Positions 62,509-64,000 of a stretch of 64,000 bases of DNA are shown here, in pieces (positions within the stretch are counted from its first letter, which is position 1; every line of letters starts with the position of its first letter). The translations under genes were made by a program, and so were the position numbers. The notes below the pieces were generated by a model. The model saw only the letters and a list, made by a program, of their open reading frames with translations, ran no database searches and was not told the origin of the DNA. This stretch comes from Alphaproteobacteria bacterium (GTDB lineage: Bacteria; Pseudomonadota; Alphaproteobacteria; Sphingomonadales; Sphingomonadaceae). The stretch lies in contig JAUHWC010000002.1 in the NCBI GenBank assembly GCA_030424845.1, positions 124,001 through 188,000 of the forward strand, in the 5' to 3' direction.

Positions 62509-63224
62509 GGCATCAGCGCCAGCATGCGGTGCACCCATTCATGCGCTTCGTCATCCTCGCCCGCATCTGCCACGAATTCCTGGCCACGTGCCACGCTTTG
62601 CAACATGCCATTGCCGCGCCAGCATTCGGCCTTGTCGTGATAGGACAGTCCTGAACGCTCGAGCCAGGCAGGTACGCGCCACAAGCTGGGCGGTCCTCCC
62701 TCAACGCTCAACCGCAATTCGGGATGGCTGGAATGCGCCGTCGCCCCGCGCCCGACCCAGATCGCATCGTTCCCGGCGTGGGCGGCCAGCGCGTGCGGGT
62801 GGCCAAGTTCCGCCAGTTGCACCATCGCCGGATCGCCGTGACGGATCACTTCCTCCACCCACAGCCAGCCGAAGATGCGGTGGTGCGCTCGCTCCTTCCC
62901 TTCGCGGAAGAAGCCGAAGAACAGGAACAGGTCGCCTGCGCCCACACCCTGGTTCTCGAGGTGGGTCTGTGCTGCGCCGCACTGGCCGAACCGGCAGGTG
63001 CCATCGTCCATGAAAGCGGGATCAGCATGGGCCTTGCTGCGCCCCGTCAGCTTGCCGCCACTTGCCGTGCGCACGTGGCCGGACAGGCCGAGCGAGGCAT
63101 AGCTCACCCCGGGCATGCCCTTGCCCGCCGGGATCGGCAGGCTCACCGGCGCGCCATCCACGATCGGAGACGGCCCGCCGCCGGAACTGGAATCGAAACC
63201 CTTGCGGGACAGCACCACTTTCAT
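62505..63224 (-). CDS. Nmad3-like protein (nucleotide modification associated domain 3)
   Basis: 239 residues opening MKVVLSRKGFDSSSGGGPSP, with SLPIPAGKGMPGVSYASLGL and a central DLFLFFGFFREG. This N-terminal pattern is that of the Nmad3 family, proposed from genome context to act in modified-nucleotide metabolism; no reaction is established to my knowledge. No phage or modification genes are adjacent, so here it may be a stand-alone chromosomal copy. Confidence 0.75.
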   Translation of the reverse strand: MKVVLSRKGFDSSSGGGPSPIVDGAPVSLPIPAGKGMPGVSYASLGLSGHVRTASGGKLTGRSKAHADPAFMDDGTCRFGQCGAAQTHLENQGVGAGDLFLFFGFFREGKERAHHRIFGWLWVEEVIRHGDPAMVQLAELGHPHALAAHAGNDAIWVGRGATAHSSHPELRLSVEGGPPSLWRVPAWLERSGLSYHDKAECWRGNGMLQSVARGQEFVADAGEDDEAHEWVHRMLALMP

Positions 63225-63297
63225 GGGGCAGCAGGCCTAGCGCAGCAGGCCCCAGCGCACTAGGCTGCACTGCAAAAGGGAGAGGACAGACAAGACG

Positions 63298-64000
63298 ATG
63301 AAGCCGATCACGCTGGGGCGCATGCGCGTCCACAAGATCCATGAAATGGATTCACCCACGCCGATGCTGGCCAACCTGCCCGGTGTCGAGCCGGCTGACC
63401 TTGTGCGGCTGAAGCAGTGGTACACCGCGCCCGATGACGAGATCACCGACGATCCCGAAACTTCCATGATGACCTTCGGTGTGCACAGCTGGGTGATCGA
63501 GGTCGACGGGCAGACCATCCTGGTGGATAGCTGCTGCGGCAACCACAAGAACCGCTCCATCCCCGAAGTCCACCAGATGGATACGCGCTACCTCGAGAAC
63601 CTGCGCGCAGTCGGCTTCGCACCCGAGGATATCGACCTTGTCATGTGCACGCACCTGCACTTCGACCATGTCGGCTGGAACACGCGGCTGGAGAACGGCA
63701 AGTGGGTGCCCACCTTCCCCAATGCCAAGTACCTGTTCGGGCGGAAGGACTATGATTACTTCGTCACCAACCCGGAAGGCGAGGAGGTCCACCAGGAAGC
63801 CTTCCTCGATTCGATCCTGCCGGTCATGGATGCCGGGCAAGGCATACTGGTGGACGAGAACCATGTCGCCCATCGCGAGATCGGCAATGGCATCTGGCTG
63901 GAACCCGCCTTCGGCCATTCGCCCGGCAACGTAACGGTCCACGGCCAGTGCGGCGCCGAAGAAGCGATCTTCTGGGGCGACGTGATCCACCACCCGTTGC
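63298..64000 (+). CDS. MBL-fold metallohydrolase, cut by right window edge
   Basis: At least 234 residues from ATG 63298 (AGAGGA upstream); the C-terminus lies outside. Metallo-beta-lactamase fold with the zinc motif CTHLHFDHVGWN (HxHxDH) and a later His in FGHSPGNVTVHG. The GVHSWVIEVDGQTILVDSC strand pair is usual for the N-terminal domain. Related enzymes include lactonases and aryl-ester or thioester hydrolases; substrate unknown. Divergent from the Nmad3-like gene across 73 bases. Confidence 0.88.
   Translation, partial: MKPITLGRMRVHKIHEMDSPTPMLANLPGVEPADLVRLKQWYTAPDDEITDDPETSMMTFGVHSWVIEVDGQTILVDSCCGNHKNRSIPEVHQMDTRYLENLRAVGFAPEDIDLVMCTHLHFDHVGWNTRLENGKWVPTFPNAKYLFGRKDYDYFVTNPEGEEVHQEAFLDSILPVMDAGQGILVDENHVAHREIGNGIWLEPAFGHSPGNVTVHGQCGAEEAIFWGDVIHHPL

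Overview
The window is GC-rich alphaproteobacterial chromosome, most probably order Sphingomonadales (Novosphingobium/Sphingobium/Erythrobacteraceae type). The reasons are a LigW-type 5-carboxyvanillate decarboxylase, lignostilbene-dioxygenase-type carotenoid oxygenases, a FzlA-like GST fold protein, a metX-metW pair, and the hisC-tyrA and ftsEX arrangements. Almost all sequence is coding, with short gaps and many 4-base start/stop overlaps.

Layout. (1) 1-12 kb is housekeeping: a membrane protein cut by the left edge, hemH, an orphan Tat-exported molybdenum hydroxylase large subunit behind mrp, hflK-hflC, a Do-type periplasmic protease with a clear terminator, a class A penicillin-binding protein, a FzlA-like gene and a small secreted protein. 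(2) 12.2-21.3 kb is an aromatic-catabolic block: an NTF2/SnoaL-fold protein divergent from an MFS carrier, then a tight five-gene operon (aldehyde dehydrogenase, LigW, O-methyltransferase, MFS, benzoylformate-decarboxylase-like ThDP enzyme), followed by a DEAD-box helicase. (3) 23.3-28.7 kb is a lignostilbene locus: a dioxygenase - serine hydrolase lipoprotein - DUF3237 operon, divergent from a MarR regulator and an aromatic-acid-type MFS. (4) 28.8-38.4 kb is a complete one-carbon disposal module: glutathione-dependent formaldehyde dehydrogenase, three VOC genes (one internally shortened), S-formylglutathione hydrolase, and the NAD-linked molybdenum formate dehydrogenase fdsGB-mobA-fdsAD plus fdhD. 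(5) 38.4-48.2 kb holds metXW, hisC-tyrA, a flavin monooxygenase-DUF3237 pair, an enoyl-CoA hydratase, a frameshifted PQQ dehydrogenase and trxB. (6) 48.4-53.7 kb is an unusual exported operon: a Tat-signal lignostilbene-dioxygenase-type enzyme, a PQQ dehydrogenase with a cytochrome c domain, and a Sec-signal NTF2-fold protein. A convergent secreted protein of unknown function follows it. (7) 53.7-58.6 kb is a lower-GC, partly decayed island ending at tRNA-Leu(GAG). It carries DUF2256, a photolyase-like protein, an M20 hydrolase, a broken serine recombinase and a tRNA 3'-end copy. (8) 58.7-64 kb is housekeeping: a zinc-ribbon protein, ftsEX, a YdcF-like protein, plsC, an Nmad3-like protein and an MBL-fold hydrolase cut by the right edge.

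How it fits together. Known sphingomonad NTF2-fold lyases of the LdpA type remove formaldehyde from lignin-derived diarylpropanes to give stilbenes. Lignostilbene dioxygenases split stilbenes into two aromatic aldehydes, aldehyde dehydrogenase makes acids, and LigW decarboxylates 5-carboxyvanillate. The released formaldehyde would feed the frmA/fghA/fds module. The window therefore reads as a lignin-dimer island with its own formaldehyde sink. The most novel element is the 48.4-52.7 kb operon, which looks like the same lyase-plus-dioxygenase chemistry moved to the periplasm and joined to a PQQ/cytochrome c oxidation step.
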